Origin: Sipunculus nudus
Lineage: Eukaryota > Annelida > Sipuncula > Golfingiida > Sipunculidae
Direction of reading: 5' to 3'
Assembly: GCA_026874595.1 (NCBI GenBank)
Contig: JAPPUL010000076.1
Coordinates: forward strand, 932,001-996,000
Length of the DNA stretch: 64,000 bases
Shown here piece after piece: positions 1 through 7,958 of this stretch. The notes under the pieces are model-generated. The model did no database searches, was not told the DNA's origin, and was given only the letters and a program-made list of their open reading frames with translations. Position numbers and translations under genes: made by a program. Every line of letters starts with the position of its first letter. The first letter of the stretch is position 1.

Positions 1-543
1 GTAGATCGTAATCCTTTTGAACCTTTGCTCTTAGATAGCGAATTTGATTTATCGTCTAAGTTAACAGATATTAATCCTAACATATGGGAATTCTATCCTC
101 TTGACTCATGGAGACGAAAAGCTTATAAACTGTATGAAGAAAACTTGGTACAAGAAAATTTCGATGGTTTGTTTTTATTATATAATTATAAAACTGCTTA
201 TGAAATTAGCCAAATTATTAAGCCATACCTTGGATATTATGAAATTATTGCTTGTGAAATCAGCGAAATAGATTGTATCTCGTATATTAGTAAAGTAGAA
301 AAAGCTAAACAAAGTTTTCTAGGTTATGACATAGCTTATCCAGGTGGAAACTTGTATTCAGCGATTCTAAATGGACTTTTTATTAATCCTAGTTCTGAAT
401 TACTTAGTGAATTTCATGGAAAGCTAAATAGTTATGGACTTTTCTATGATTCAAAAATACTTTCAAGATACTTAACTCGTTTTAAATCGGTAGTTAGTTC
501 AGAAAAAGACTCAGAGTTTGTAATATTTAGATTAAACTTGTAA
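1..543 (+). CDS. Putative immunity protein, 5' end outside the window
   Basis: The frame is open from the first base and ends at TAA 541-543, so the gene enters from the left; the first possible internal start is TTG at 25. The product is a soluble, acidic protein of about 180 residues without signal peptide or membrane segment. I do not recognise the family. Near its N-terminus is a WRRKAYKLYEEN stretch. It lies just before a displaced Rhs toxin tip, the position where immunity genes sit in this array, so an immunity role is inferred from context only. Confidence 0.5.
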   Translation, partial: VDRNPFEPLLLDSEFDLSSKLTDINPNIWEFYPLDSWRRKAYKLYEENLVQENFDGLFLLYNYKTAYEISQIIKPYLGYYEIIACEISEIDCISYISKVEKAKQSFLGYDIAYPGGNLYSAILNGLFINPSSELLSEFHGKLNSYGLFYDSKILSRYLTRFKSVVSSEKDSEFVIFRLNL

Positions 544-556
544 CTTTGTTGAATAG

Positions 557-988
557 TTTAATGTCTTCAAACAGGGCTTACAGACTTTTGGGAAAGGAGC
601 TGTTGAGGAACTCGTTAATATAAATCCTCTAAAACAGCTTAATAAGGCCAAAAAGCTAAAGAAGGCCATTGATACATTTAAAAAGCTTGATAAGGGCACT
701 GAACCAAAAGGAGGCACTTATAAATTACTTGATAAGACTGGCAAAGTTAGGCGAACAGGACGAACTAATAATCTTAAGAGACGTAGAGGAGAGCATAGAA
801 AGCTTATGGAAAAAGAGGAGCTTAAGTTTGAAATTGATAGAAAAACAGATATCAAGGATGCTCAAAGGGGAAGAGAGCAAATAATATATGACAAGAATCC
901 AGGGGCAGACTTAAATAAAAAAAGACCTATTGACCCTAAAAACCCAAAGCGTGATCATTATATGAGAGAAGGTAAAAAACTAAACTAA
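557..988 (+). pseudogene. Displaced Rhs toxin tip, GIY-YIG (URI-like) nuclease type
   Basis: The frame is open from 557 to TAA at 986-988 after a TAG at 554, with no start codon or ribosome site, so this is a C-terminal tip detached from its Rhs core. It opens with a piece (GLQTFGKGAVEEL) related to the pre-toxin block at 3520-3545, followed by an AIDTFKKLDKGT segment shared with the tip at 11190-11240. The last 95 residues have a GIY-YIG-like layout: a TYKLLDKTGK strand, TGRTNNLKRRRGEH in place of YIG plus the basic helix, then GREQ with the probable catalytic Glu and a late Asn. In the family such domains cut DNA. The Imm26-like genes that follow are the likely immunity partners. Family call is from motif order only. 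Confidence 0.6.
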
Positions 989-1005
989 AAAGGAGATAGT
1001 AGATT

Positions 1006-1545
1006 ATGGGAAGAAGAAAGAAAGCTCATTACAAAGAAGGAGATTGGTTTGCAGTTACATTACGTAAACCAGGGGTAGAAGAGTGGTCTTATGGAGAAGA
1101 TGGTTATGCAGTTGGTTTAATTACTCGTATGTCTAAGGATAATGAAGTTTTTGGCTATTTCTTTGGTCCTAAGAGGGCTAAGGTACCAAGTCTTGAAGAG
1201 GTTTTAAATTATAAGTTAGAGGATGCTATTTATCTTGCTATGTTTGGAGAAGCTGCTTTAGATGCAAAGAAGTGGCCCATTATTGGTAGTAGTCCGGCTT
1301 GGGATAGGACAAAGTGGCCCTTTCCTATATTTGGACATATTGACACTGTAGATAATAAAGGCTATAAAAGGATTTATGATGAGGATGAGCTTGGGATATT
1401 TGAGGATGAGATACCTTGTAGTGTAGAAGAGGCAAAGAGTTTACCAGAAGATGGATTAGATAATGCAGCAGCAGTTGAAGGAGTATTAACAATGATTCTG
1501 CATGGCATGCCTCTGCCAGGGGGGCGGGGTCATCCACTAACTTAA
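1006..1545 (+). CDS. Imm26-like immunity protein, copy 1
   Basis: A 179-residue soluble protein starting with ATG behind AAGGAGAT (990-997). The N-terminus has a basic GRRKKAHYKEGDWFAV segment, then YAVGLITRMS and a FGYFFGPK strand, and later WDRTKWPFPIFG and GYKRIYDEDE. This order (KxGDxFAVxL, then YAxGxI, then WPxPxF) fits the Imm26 family of polymorphic-toxin immunity proteins. It starts 17 bases after the GIY-YIG-like tip, as expected for the cognate immunity gene. It is the most divergent of four tandem copies: one residue shorter, with GEAALDAKKW where the others read DLYERKW. Confidence 0.75.
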   Translation: MGRRKKAHYKEGDWFAVTLRKPGVEEWSYGEDGYAVGLITRMSKDNEVFGYFFGPKRAKVPSLEEVLNYKLEDAIYLAMFGEAALDAKKWPIIGSSPAWDRTKWPFPIFGHIDTVDNKGYKRIYDEDELGIFEDEIPCSVEEAKSLPEDGLDNAAAVEGVLTMILHGMPLPGGRGHPLT

Positions 1546-1561
1546 GCTAAGGAGATAAATT

Positions 1562-2104
1562 ATGGGAAGAAGAAAGAAACCACATTATAAAGAAGGAGAC
1601 TACTTTGCCGTTACATTATGTAATCCAGATTCATTAGATGATGAATCTTATGGAGAAGATGGTTATGCAGTTGGTTTAATTACTCGTATGTCTAAGAGGA
1701 ATTCTGTTTTTGGTTATTTCTTTGGCCCTAAAAGGGATAAGGTACCAAGTCTTGAAGAGGTTTTGAGTTATAAGTTAGAGGATGCTATTTATCTTGCTAT
1801 ATTTGGATATTTTGACCTTTATGAAAGAAAGTGGCCCGTTATTGGTAGTAGTCCGGCTTGGGATAGGACAAAGTGGCCATTCCCTATATTTGGGTATGTT
1901 GACACTGTAGAGAATAAAGGCTATAAAAGGATTTGTGATGAGGATGAGCTTGGGATATTTGAAGATGAAATACCTTGTAGTGTTGAAGAGGCAAAGAGTT
2001 TGCCATCAGATGGGGTACCTGGCTCAGGAGCAGTTGAAATTGTATTAACAATGATCCTTCATGGTATGACTCCGCCAGGCGGTTGGGAGCATGCACTAAC
2101 TTAA
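1562..2104 (+). CDS. Imm26-like immunity protein, copy 2
   Basis: A 180-residue paralogue of the gene before it, translated from ATG behind CTAAGGAGAT (1549-1558). The junction from the stop of one copy to the start of the next is the same short sequence each time, which indicates tandem duplication. Differences from its neighbours cluster: CNPDSLDDES near residue 20, RNSVFGYFF near 45, GYFDLYERKW near 82 and a variable C-terminal 25 residues. KYKRICDEDE-type change (Cys for Tyr) occurs in the conserved GYKRI segment. The framework motifs (KEGDYFAV, WDRTKWPFPIFG) are intact, so the copy looks functional. Its exact toxin partner cannot be told from sequence. Confidence 0.75.
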   Translation: MGRRKKPHYKEGDYFAVTLCNPDSLDDESYGEDGYAVGLITRMSKRNSVFGYFFGPKRDKVPSLEEVLSYKLEDAIYLAIFGYFDLYERKWPVIGSSPAWDRTKWPFPIFGYVDTVENKGYKRICDEDELGIFEDEIPCSVEEAKSLPSDGVPGSGAVEIVLTMILHGMTPPGGWEHALT

Positions 2105-2120
2105 GCTAAGGAGATAAATT

Positions 2121-2663
2121 ATGGGAAGAAGAAAGAAAGCTCATTATAAAGAAGGAGACTACTTTGCCGTTACATTACGTAATTCAGATTCATTAGATGA
2201 TGAATCTTATGGAGAAGATGGTTATGCAGTTGGTTTAATTACTCGTATGTCTAAGAGGGAGGATGTTTTTGGTTATTTCTTTGGCCCTAAAAGGGATAAG
2301 GTACCAAGTCTTGAAGAGGTTTTGAGTTATAAGTTAGAGGATGCTATTTATCTTGCTATATTTGGAGATCTTGACCTTTATGAAAGAAAGTGGCCCGTTA
2401 TTGGGAGTAGTCCGGCTTGGGATAGGACAAAGTGGCCATTTCCTATATTTGGACATGTTGACACTGTAGATAATAAAGGCTATAAAAGGATTTATGATGA
2501 GGATGAGTTTCGGATGTATGAGGATGAAATACCTTGTAGTGTTGAAGAGGCAAAGAGTTTGCCAGCAGATGGGTTGCCTGGCTCAGGACTTGTTGAAATT
2601 AGATTAACAATGATCCTTCATGGTATGACTCCGCCAGGCGGTTGGGGTCATCCACTAACTTAA
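2121..2663 (+). CDS. Imm26-like immunity protein, copy 3
   Basis: A 180-residue third copy with the same ATG context and AAGGAG ribosome site. It is nearly identical to copy 4 over most of its length, pointing to the most recent duplication step. It differs from copies 1 and 2 at KREDVFGYFF, at GDLDLYERKW and in the DEDEFRMYEDEIP segment, and from copy 4 mainly in that segment and in the last 40 residues (GLPGSGLVEIRL). The conserved Imm26-like framework is unbroken. Probably co-transcribed with its siblings, since there is no room for separate promoters in the 16-base gaps. Confidence 0.75.
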   Translation: MGRRKKAHYKEGDYFAVTLRNSDSLDDESYGEDGYAVGLITRMSKREDVFGYFFGPKRDKVPSLEEVLSYKLEDAIYLAIFGDLDLYERKWPVIGSSPAWDRTKWPFPIFGHVDTVDNKGYKRIYDEDEFRMYEDEIPCSVEEAKSLPADGLPGSGLVEIRLTMILHGMTPPGGWGHPLT

Positions 2664-2679
2664 GCTAAGGAGATAAATT

Positions 2680-3222
2680 ATGGGAAGAAGAAAGAAAGCT
2701 CATTATAAAGAAGGAGACTACTTTGCCGTTACATTACGTAATCCAGATTCATTAGATGATGAATCTTATGGAGAAGATGGTTATGCAGTTGGTTTAATTA
2801 CTCGTATGTCTAAGAGGGAGGATGTTTTTGGTTATTTCTTTGGCCCTAAAAGGGATAAAGTACCAAGTCTTGAAGAGGTTTTGAGTTATAAGTTAGAGGA
2901 TGCTATTTATCTTGCTATGTTTGGAGATCTTGACCTTTATGAAAGAAAGTGGCCCGTTATTGGGAGTAGTCCGGCTTGGGATAGGACAAAGTGGCCATTT
3001 CCTATATTTGGACATGTTGACACTGTAGATAATAAAGGCTATAAAAGGATTTATGATGAGGATGAGTTTCGGATGGATGAGTATGAAATACCTTGTAGTG
3101 TTGAAGAGGCAAAGAGTTTACCAGAAGATGGGTTAGATGGCTCAGGAGCAGTTGAAATTGTATTAACAATGATCCTTCATGGTATGACTCCGCCAGGCGG
3201 TTGGGGTCATCCACTAACTTAA
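2680..3222 (+). CDS. Imm26-like immunity protein, copy 4
   Basis: A 180-residue fourth copy, very close to copy 3. The change to DEFRMDEYEIP and the C-terminal GLDGSGAVEIVL mark it. After its stop the repeated junction sequence breaks off at TTAAGCTA and continues into unrelated AT-rich DNA, which places the edge of the tandem amplification at about 3227. The intact frame of all four copies contrasts with the broken toxin and immunity genes further right, suggesting the Imm26-like set is under selection or was amplified recently. Confidence 0.75.
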   Translation: MGRRKKAHYKEGDYFAVTLRNPDSLDDESYGEDGYAVGLITRMSKREDVFGYFFGPKRDKVPSLEEVLSYKLEDAIYLAMFGDLDLYERKWPVIGSSPAWDRTKWPFPIFGHVDTVDNKGYKRIYDEDEFRMDEYEIPCSVEEAKSLPEDGLDGSGAVEIVLTMILHGMTPPGGWGHPLT

Positions 3223-3271
3223 GCTACTTGGTTTTATTATTTTTTTAGGCTGCTAGTGCTTAATCTTTATG

Positions 3272-3722
3272 ACAAAGCCCAGACCCGATATTTGAAGATT
3301 ACTTACCTACGGGAGATAAAGAACGTGATACAAATCTACCTGGCATGGGAGGGATATATAATAGTCTTAATTTAAACCCATATGCGTATGCACATCACAA
3401 TCCGCTTAGATACACGGATCCAAGCGGTGCGATGCCTCATCCTGATGACTTTAATGGTAACCGAAATAGAGGTTTCAGCCCAGATGCTTACAGTCCAGAA
3501 GACTGGTCAGGGCGTAGACAAACAGGGCTTACAGACTTTTGGGAACGGCCTCCTACTCTCTTAGATTATACTATCGTAGATTATGATGCTATTCGTCCTA
3601 TGGAAAGTACTGCGGATTTTGGAGGATTAGGTAAAGCTAGCAAGCTAGGAAAAATGCTTAACTATTTATCTAAGACAAAGTTTGGAAAATGGTTAAGTAA
3701 AATATGGCGAGGAGGGGATAAG
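3272..3722 (+). repeat. Rhs core tail plus pre-toxin block B, copy 1
   Basis: About 450 bases from ACAAAGCCCAGACCCGATAT to GGAGGGGATAAG are nearly identical to 9094-9543. The segment encodes the last Rhs core motifs (SPDPIFEDYL, NLNPYAYAH, YTDPSGA) and a pre-toxin region beginning MPHPDDFNGN. Copy 2 has several single-base gains and losses relative to this one. The two copies lead into different toxin tips. Confidence 0.85.
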
Positions 3723-3959
3723 ACTGATAAACTCCGAGGAATTGATCCTAAATTTATCCAACAGCTTGAGAAGCAATTAAAGAAAGATGGTCCCCAAAGT
3801 ATTAAAAAGTCACTAGGTACCCTAAATAAACGTTTAAATGAACATATAAAAAAATTAAACAATATAAAATACAAGAGTTCTGTTGAAAGAGAAATTAGAA
3901 CTTTTAGAAAACAAATAAAAACAATTAAACAGTTTATGAAAAAGGAAAAAATTAAATGA
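3273..3959 (+). CDS. Displaced Rhs toxin tip, unknown C-terminal domain
   Basis: The frame opens at 3273 right after a TGA and runs to TGA 3957-3959. It starts inside the Rhs core tail (SPDPIFEDYL, GIYNSLNLNPYAYAH, YTDPSG), passes through the MPHPDDFNGN pre-toxin block, and ends in a lysine-rich helical domain of about 85 residues (FIQQLEKQLKKDG to IKQFMKKEKIK). This domain recalls short C-terminal helices of other polymorphic toxins, but I cannot name it. No proper start codon or ribosome site is present; the nearest internal start is the ATG at 3345, within core sequence. As it stands it is probably silent unless recombined onto an intact Rhs core. Confidence 0.65.
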   Translation, partial: QSPDPIFEDYLPTGDKERDTNLPGMGGIYNSLNLNPYAYAHHNPLRYTDPSGAMPHPDDFNGNRNRGFSPDAYSPEDWSGRRQTGLTDFWERPPTLLDYTIVDYDAIRPMESTADFGGLGKASKLGKMLNYLSKTKFGKWLSKIWRGGDKTDKLRGIDPKFIQQLEKQLKKDGPQSIKKSLGTLNKRLNEHIKKLNNIKYKSSVEREIRTFRKQIKTIKQFMKKEKIK

Positions 3960-4225
3960 ATTACAAATTTGATAGTATACAAGCAAATTTACTGCTTGAT
4001 TTATTGAAAAGAAGAAAATTGCTAACAAATAAAGAGTCTGAATCCCTAGTCCATGCACTAGTAGACATTCAAGAGTCTGTTGAAAAAGTGTTTTTACAAA
4101 TTATTCCTAATGTTTTAAAACATATAAATGCTTCAGATGAAATACTACAAGATTATCTATGGGATATGCGTGAAGAATTTCGTCATATTGATTACCATAT
4201 ACATGATGGTAATCTAACAGAGTAG
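3956..4225 (+). CDS. Putative immunity protein for the tip at 3273-3959
   Basis: An 89-residue acidic, helical, soluble protein. Its ATG overlaps the toxin stop as ATGA (3956-3959), the translational coupling typical of toxin-immunity pairs. The family is not recognised. Motif-like features are LLKRRKLLTNKESE near residue 17 and a YLWDMREEFRHIDYHI segment near residue 66. Function is inferred from the overlap and size. Confidence 0.6.
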   Translation: MNYKFDSIQANLLLDLLKRRKLLTNKESESLVHALVDIQESVEKVFLQIIPNVLKHINASDEILQDYLWDMREEFRHIDYHIHDGNLTE

Positions 4226-4733
4226 TCTTGCTGTTAGAGCCTTTAAGCTGATTAAAAGAGCTTATAAGGTTTATAAAAAAGAAGGGAAACTAACATGGAA
4301 AAACCTTAAGAAGGCAGGATTAGATGAATTAGCTGACGTTGCCGGAGATCTGCATACCCTTTTTGATGAAAATGCCTCACTTTTGGATAAAGCAGAGGCT
4401 TTAAGTGATCTAGCTTTAGGTACTGAGTTTAGCAATAAAGGCGCTAAAGAAGTTAAGAGAATAGTAGAGAAGGTTATTAAAGGTGCTCCAAACCCTAAGA
4501 AAGGCGGAGGCGGCAAAAAGGCTAAAGACAGCGGTAAGAATGAGCCTCATGGCAAGCAAGATGCAATGGCTAAAGCTGAGAAACAGATTCAACAGCTTCA
4601 AGAAAAAATGACAGGTGCATCAAAAAAGGAACGCAAGAGAATTAAACAGAAAATAAAAGATATTAGACAAGATGCTGAAGGAAAAAGGAAAGGCCCGCAC
4701 CATGGCCAAAGAGGTAAAAAGAAAAGACGATAA
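4218..4733 (+). CDS. Displaced Rhs toxin tip with basic helical end
   Basis: The frame is open from 4218 to TAA 4731-4733 without a start codon; the gene's beginning was lost when it joined the previous immunity gene, which it overlaps by a few bases. The first 75 residues (AVRAFKLIKRAYK, LDELADVAGDLHTLFDENAS) resemble the pre-toxin region of Rhs proteins. A low-complexity KKGGGGKKAKD linker leads to about 60 very basic residues with KAEKQIQQLQEKM and KRIKQKIKDIRQDAEGK. Similar lysine-rich ends occur in other Rhs and contact-dependent toxins, but the activity is unknown to me. Confidence 0.55.
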   Translation, partial: QSSLAVRAFKLIKRAYKVYKKEGKLTWKNLKKAGLDELADVAGDLHTLFDENASLLDKAEALSDLALGTEFSNKGAKEVKRIVEKVIKGAPNPKKGGGGKKAKDSGKNEPHGKQDAMAKAEKQIQQLQEKMTGASKKERKRIKQKIKDIRQDAEGKRKGPHHGQRGKKKRR

Positions 4734-4750
4734 CAGATGGAGTGTTTATT

Positions 4751-5200
4751 ATGGAATTTAACTGGATACCGCTAAAAAGCATAGGCCCTTTCAAATTAGG
4801 CGATGATGTAGATAAATATGTTGAAAGATACAATTTGAATTATATATATGACGCAGATGATAATACTGGTTGGAATAGATATGATGTTTCAGATGTAGAT
4901 GCTACTATCTATGTTGAAAAACAAAAGATAGAGTCAATTAATTGTTATGAAAGTTGTGTTTTGAATGGAGTTGAGTTGATAGGACTAACGATTGAAGAGT
5001 TTATAGAGGTTGTAAACTCTAAGCCAGAAGATGATGTAGATACTATTGATATGCCTAGTGGTGGTATACAAGATGTTTATGAGTTTGATGACTTAGGAGC
5101 CCAAGTCTGGGTTAAAGAAGGTATTGTAGTAAATATGTTTTGCAATCCACCATATGAAGAAGAAGACGAGGACGAAGAAGAGGAGTCTGATAAAGCTTAA
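4751..5200 (+). CDS. Putative immunity protein, acidic
   Basis: Two starts are possible: ATG at 4742 or ATG at 4751 (MEFNWIPLKS). GATGGAG at 4735-4741 would place the ribosome site upstream of 4751, so I prefer the second. The product is about 149 residues, strongly acidic, and ends in an Asp/Glu run (EEEDEDEEEE). The opening IPLKSIGPFKLGDDVDKYVE recalls small proteins found beside polymorphic toxins, but no named family is certain. It follows the basic toxin tip by 17 bases, and an acidic inhibitor facing a basic toxin is a common pairing; this is inference. Confidence 0.6.
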   Translation: MEFNWIPLKSIGPFKLGDDVDKYVERYNLNYIYDADDNTGWNRYDVSDVDATIYVEKQKIESINCYESCVLNGVELIGLTIEEFIEVVNSKPEDDVDTIDMPSGGIQDVYEFDDLGAQVWVKEGIVVNMFCNPPYEEEDEDEEEESDKA

Positions 5201-5220
5201 AAGTTTAGCTATACTGTTTT

Positions 5221-5917
5221 GGAGCCAGGTATTACGATCCTCGTGCTAGTGTTTGGATAAGTGCCGACCCGATATTAGATAGTTACTTAGATGGTGATCC
5301 GAACGGAGGGAGTATATAATAGTCTTAATTTAAACCCATATGCGTATGCACATCAAAATCCTGTAAAGTATACTGATCCAAGTGGAGGGGTTCCTCTATT
5401 AGCTATTTGGGCTGGTAAAGCAGTATTAGAAGGATTTGGCGATGTGGCACTTGATAAGGGCATTGCGCATTTATCAGGTGAGGAGTATGGCTTTAAAGAT
5501 GCGGTCAAGTCTTTTGCTGGAGGCTTTGTCGCTGGGCTTATAGGCGCAGGTGCTGTTAATAAGATTAAAAAAGCTATTAAAGCAAGTAGGTCTTCTGCTA
5601 AAGCCTTTAAACATGCTTCTGAATATGGTATTCAAAGCTATTCAAAATTAAGAAAAGCCATTAAAGGTAAAGGACTTGAGGCACACCATATAATTGAAAA
5701 GCGCCTTGCTAAAGAACTAAAACTAAACCAAAAAGAGATGTCTGCCGTAGCATTAACAAGAGAAGAACACCAAAAGTTTACTAACGCATGGAGAAGGAAA
5801 TTGCGTTATGGAGAAGAGTATACAAAACAAGAAGTTATAAAAGCTGCTAAAGAAATATATAAAGACCACCCTGAAATGTTAAAAGCAGCTCTTAAAGACT
5901 TGAAAAAAGCAAAGTAA
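5221..5917 (+). pseudogene. Displaced Rhs toxin tip, HNH-like nuclease type, one frameshift
   Basis: Core-tail motifs GARYYDPRASVWISADPI are read in one frame from 5221 and end at TAA 5317-5319. From about 5308 the next frame continues with VYNSLNLNPYAYAHQNP, YTDPSGG and on to TAA at 5915-5917. Relative to sister copies there is one extra G in a GGG run near 5308-5310. After the core comes block A (GVPLLAIWAGKAV to GAVNKIKKAIKA), then a tip of about 100 residues with GLEAHHIIEKRLAKEL, followed by TREEHQKFTNAWR and KEIYKDHPE. The paired His and later EEH/N pattern fits an HNH-type nuclease of polymorphic toxins. The tip part itself is intact. Confidence 0.65.
5305..5585 (+). repeat. Rhs core tail plus pre-toxin block A, copy 1
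   Basis: Encodes the NLNPYAYAHQNP and DPSGG core end plus the glycine/alanine-rich block GVPLLAIWAGKAV to GAVNKIKKAIKA. Near-identical copies lie at about 7334-7610 and 12235-12510. All three diverge abruptly after the KKA(I/Y)KA segment, where different tips begin. Confidence 0.85.
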
Positions 5918-5940
5918 AAAAAAGCAAAGGAGTAAAACTT

Positions 5941-6810
5941 ATGAAGTTTATGCATAGGGTTGCATTTCACGATAGTAGAGAAGAATTAAAAGAAGAGTTA
6001 AGAGAAATAGGGGTAAAGTTTAAAGAAGGTGACTTAATAGCATATTTTGATATATCTGAAGATAATAAAAACTGGGAGTTTGTTAAAAAGCTATGTGAAA
6101 AACATGATGTCTCCCCTGTGCCAGGTGTAACTATATTTAACAAGAAAGAGCTTGCGAGTGCTTCTTTATATTATCTTAATTTTAACTGGTTTCATGGTTA
6201 TCCAGAGCCTGGTGGCGACTCTGATGAAGATGATGAAGATGAAAAAGAATATCCTGGTTATTTATATGCAACCTATGATCTAACTAATTATTGTGGGGAA
6301 TGTGATAGAGGTACAAAACAAAAGGCACCATTTTTCTTTCTTAAAGAACCCAGATGGGGTAAGAAGTCTATTTTACAACCTTCATTGGATAGGCGATGAG
6401 TTTTTTACCTTGCCGGAGGTATGGGAGAGTGTATTTAAACCTTTTGGAATAGAGGTGCATGCCGGTTTTAAAGCTCTCAAGTAAAAAAGAGTTAAAAACA
6501 GTTGTGCAGCTAAAGGTTAAAGATGAGAGCCCCTATGAGCTTGATATGTTAAACCACCCATATGTAGATTATAAAAAAAAGTCGTCAGTTTGTTCGGATT
6601 GTAAGAAAGTAAAATATCATTATCATTATAGGGGTCCCATTTCCTAGGCTAAAGATGCCCAAAGGATCAAAGCTGCCCTATATATTTAAGACTAAAGAAT
6701 ACTTTGGTTATGGAGGCTCTGCAAGTAAATCCTTCATAATAGTGAAAGAACTTTATGAAAAGATGAAAGATTTAAAAGGCGTCCAATTTTATCCATTAAT
6801 AGAGAGCTAA
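5941..6810 (+). pseudogene. Cysteine-pair immunity gene with three frame breaks
   Basis: An ATG at 5941 behind GCAAAGGAGT (5925-5934) opens a frame that ends early at 6397-6399. Coherent sequence continues in the next frame at about 6366-6445 (HWIGDEFFTLPEVWESVF), then the next at about 6459-6640 (ELKTVVQLKVKDE, CSDCKKVKYHYHYRG), and back in the first frame from 6643 (PRLKMPKGSKLPYIFKTKEY) to TAA 6808-6810. Each break equals one surplus base, two of them in C runs. The two cysteine pairs (CGEC near residue 117, CSDC later) suggest the double-CXXCG, SitI6-like immunity group; this is tentative. It follows the HNH-like tip by 23 bases. Confidence 0.55.
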
Positions 6811-6910
6811 TCTAAATTTATGTAAGCCAGTTCTATACCATAGCAGGTTCATTTGCAACCAAACACATCTTTATCGGCAACAAAAGAATTGTAAGCAAAC
6901 TTCATTATTC

Positions 6911-7005
6911 ACAAAGTGCCCCTCATGTAAACGTTGATATAGCTGTATCTCAATCTGTTATAGAAGAGATAAAAAACAAAGTGCCCCTCATGTAAACGTT
7001 GATAT
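6911..7005 (+). repeat. 30-base direct repeat inside the Rhs core remnant
   Basis: The segment 6911-6940 recurs exactly at 6976-7005, 65 bases apart. In one frame it reads QSAPHVNVDI. The second copy rejoins normal Rhs core sequence (HFYYHTNHLGS), while the DNA between the copies (AVSQSVIEEIKNK) ends in a stop in its frame. This looks like an inserted or duplicated piece. Confidence 0.85.
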
Positions 7006-7333
7006 TCACTTTTATTATCATACTAACCATTTGGGGAGCACGAATTTTGTAACGTTGCTTAGTGGAGAAAGGGGAAGCGGGAAAGATCTTGAGTACAGGT
7101 TGTATGAGCATATAGAGTACGTGCCATTTGGCGGTATATTTATAGAGAAGCGAGCAGGGAATCTGCTATTTATGGGTGTAGGACGGATGCCGTTTTACCT
7201 TTTTACTGGCAAAGAGATTGACCGAGAAACGGGTTTATATTATTATGGAGCAAGGTACTACGATCCGAAGGGCAGTTTATGGGTTAGTCCAGACCCGATA
7301 TTTGAAGATTACCTTAGTGGCAGTCCAAATGGA

Positions 7334-7610
7334 GGAGTATATAATAGTCTTAATTTAAACCCATATGCGTATGCACATCAAAATCCAGTAAAGTATACTG
7401 ATCCAAGTGGAGGGGTTCCTCTATTAGCTATTTGGGCTGGTAAAGCAGTATTAGAAGGATTTGGCGATGTGGCACTTGATAAGGGCATTGCGCATTTATC
7501 AGGTGAGGAGTATGGCTTTAAAGATGCGGTCAAGTCTTTTGCTGGAGGCTTTGTCGCTGGGCTTATAGGCGCAGGTGCTGTTAATAAGATTAAAAAAGCT
7601 ATTAAAGCAT
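7334..7610 (+). repeat. Rhs core tail plus pre-toxin block A, copy 2
   Basis: Nearly identical to 5305-5585 and 12235-12510. It sits in frame with the core remnant upstream, so it shows the intact order: core end, DPSGG, block A, tip. Confidence 0.85.
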
Positions 7611-7958
7611 ATAGAGCAACTAAGGCAACTAAACAAGCTAGAAAATCACTTGGAAGTAAGCCTTTTAATCCTTTTAAAGGGAAATCGCCAAAACAAGTAG
7701 AAAAGATGTTTAAGAAAAAAGGGTTTAAAAAGTAGGCTCTAATCCGAGTGAAGGAAAGGTGCATATATTAACCCCAAAACAAATCGTAAATATTATATCG
7801 ATAAAAGGTCAGGATTATGGTAGAAAGGGAAAAGAGTATCCTCATGTAGATGTTCATAGAGGAACCTAAGTCTAATAAGAATAAAAGGAAATATCCACTT
7901 GGGGATAAACTAAAGGATAAGTAACTATTATAGCATACTAATATTAAAAGGAGTCAGA

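Larger units (their letters stand above)
1006..3227 (+). repeat. Four-unit tandem gene repeat, unit 556-559 bases
   Basis: Starts fall at 1006, 1562, 2121 and 2680, giving unit lengths of 556, 559 and 559. Each unit is one immunity gene plus its ribosome site; the spacer TTAAGCTAAGGAGATAAATT is shared by units 2 to 4. The 3-base difference of unit 1 is a single codon. Confidence 0.9.
6822..7924 (+). pseudogene. Rhs core remnant with toxin tip, several frame breaks
   Basis: This is the longest Rhs core piece in the array. It starts with AGSFATKHIFIGNKRIVSKL (about 6846-6905), is interrupted by a duplicated 30-base segment, and resumes with NHLGSTNFVTLLSGE (7025), VPFGG, FTGKEIDRETGLYYYGARYYDP and WVSPDPIFEDYL. 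Block A follows to about 7610. The tip starts with PFNPFKGKSPKQVEKMFKKKG, meets a TAG at 7733, and its remainder (AYINPKTNRKYYIDK, then KEYPHVDVHRGT, then KRKYPLGDKL) is spread over other frames to TAA 7922-7924. That motif set resembles the tip called polymorphic toxin type 24, with moderate certainty. TTG at 7031 is the only candidate start. Confidence 0.6.

Noticed and set aside
1325-1537. Minus-strand frames repeated in each Imm26-like copy
   Set aside because: They recur only because the sense genes are duplicated and show no ribosome site or protein-like pattern of their own.
1006-3227. CRISPR-like or satellite repeat
   Set aside because: The repeat unit is a whole gene of about 559 bases with its ribosome site, not a short repeat with spacers.
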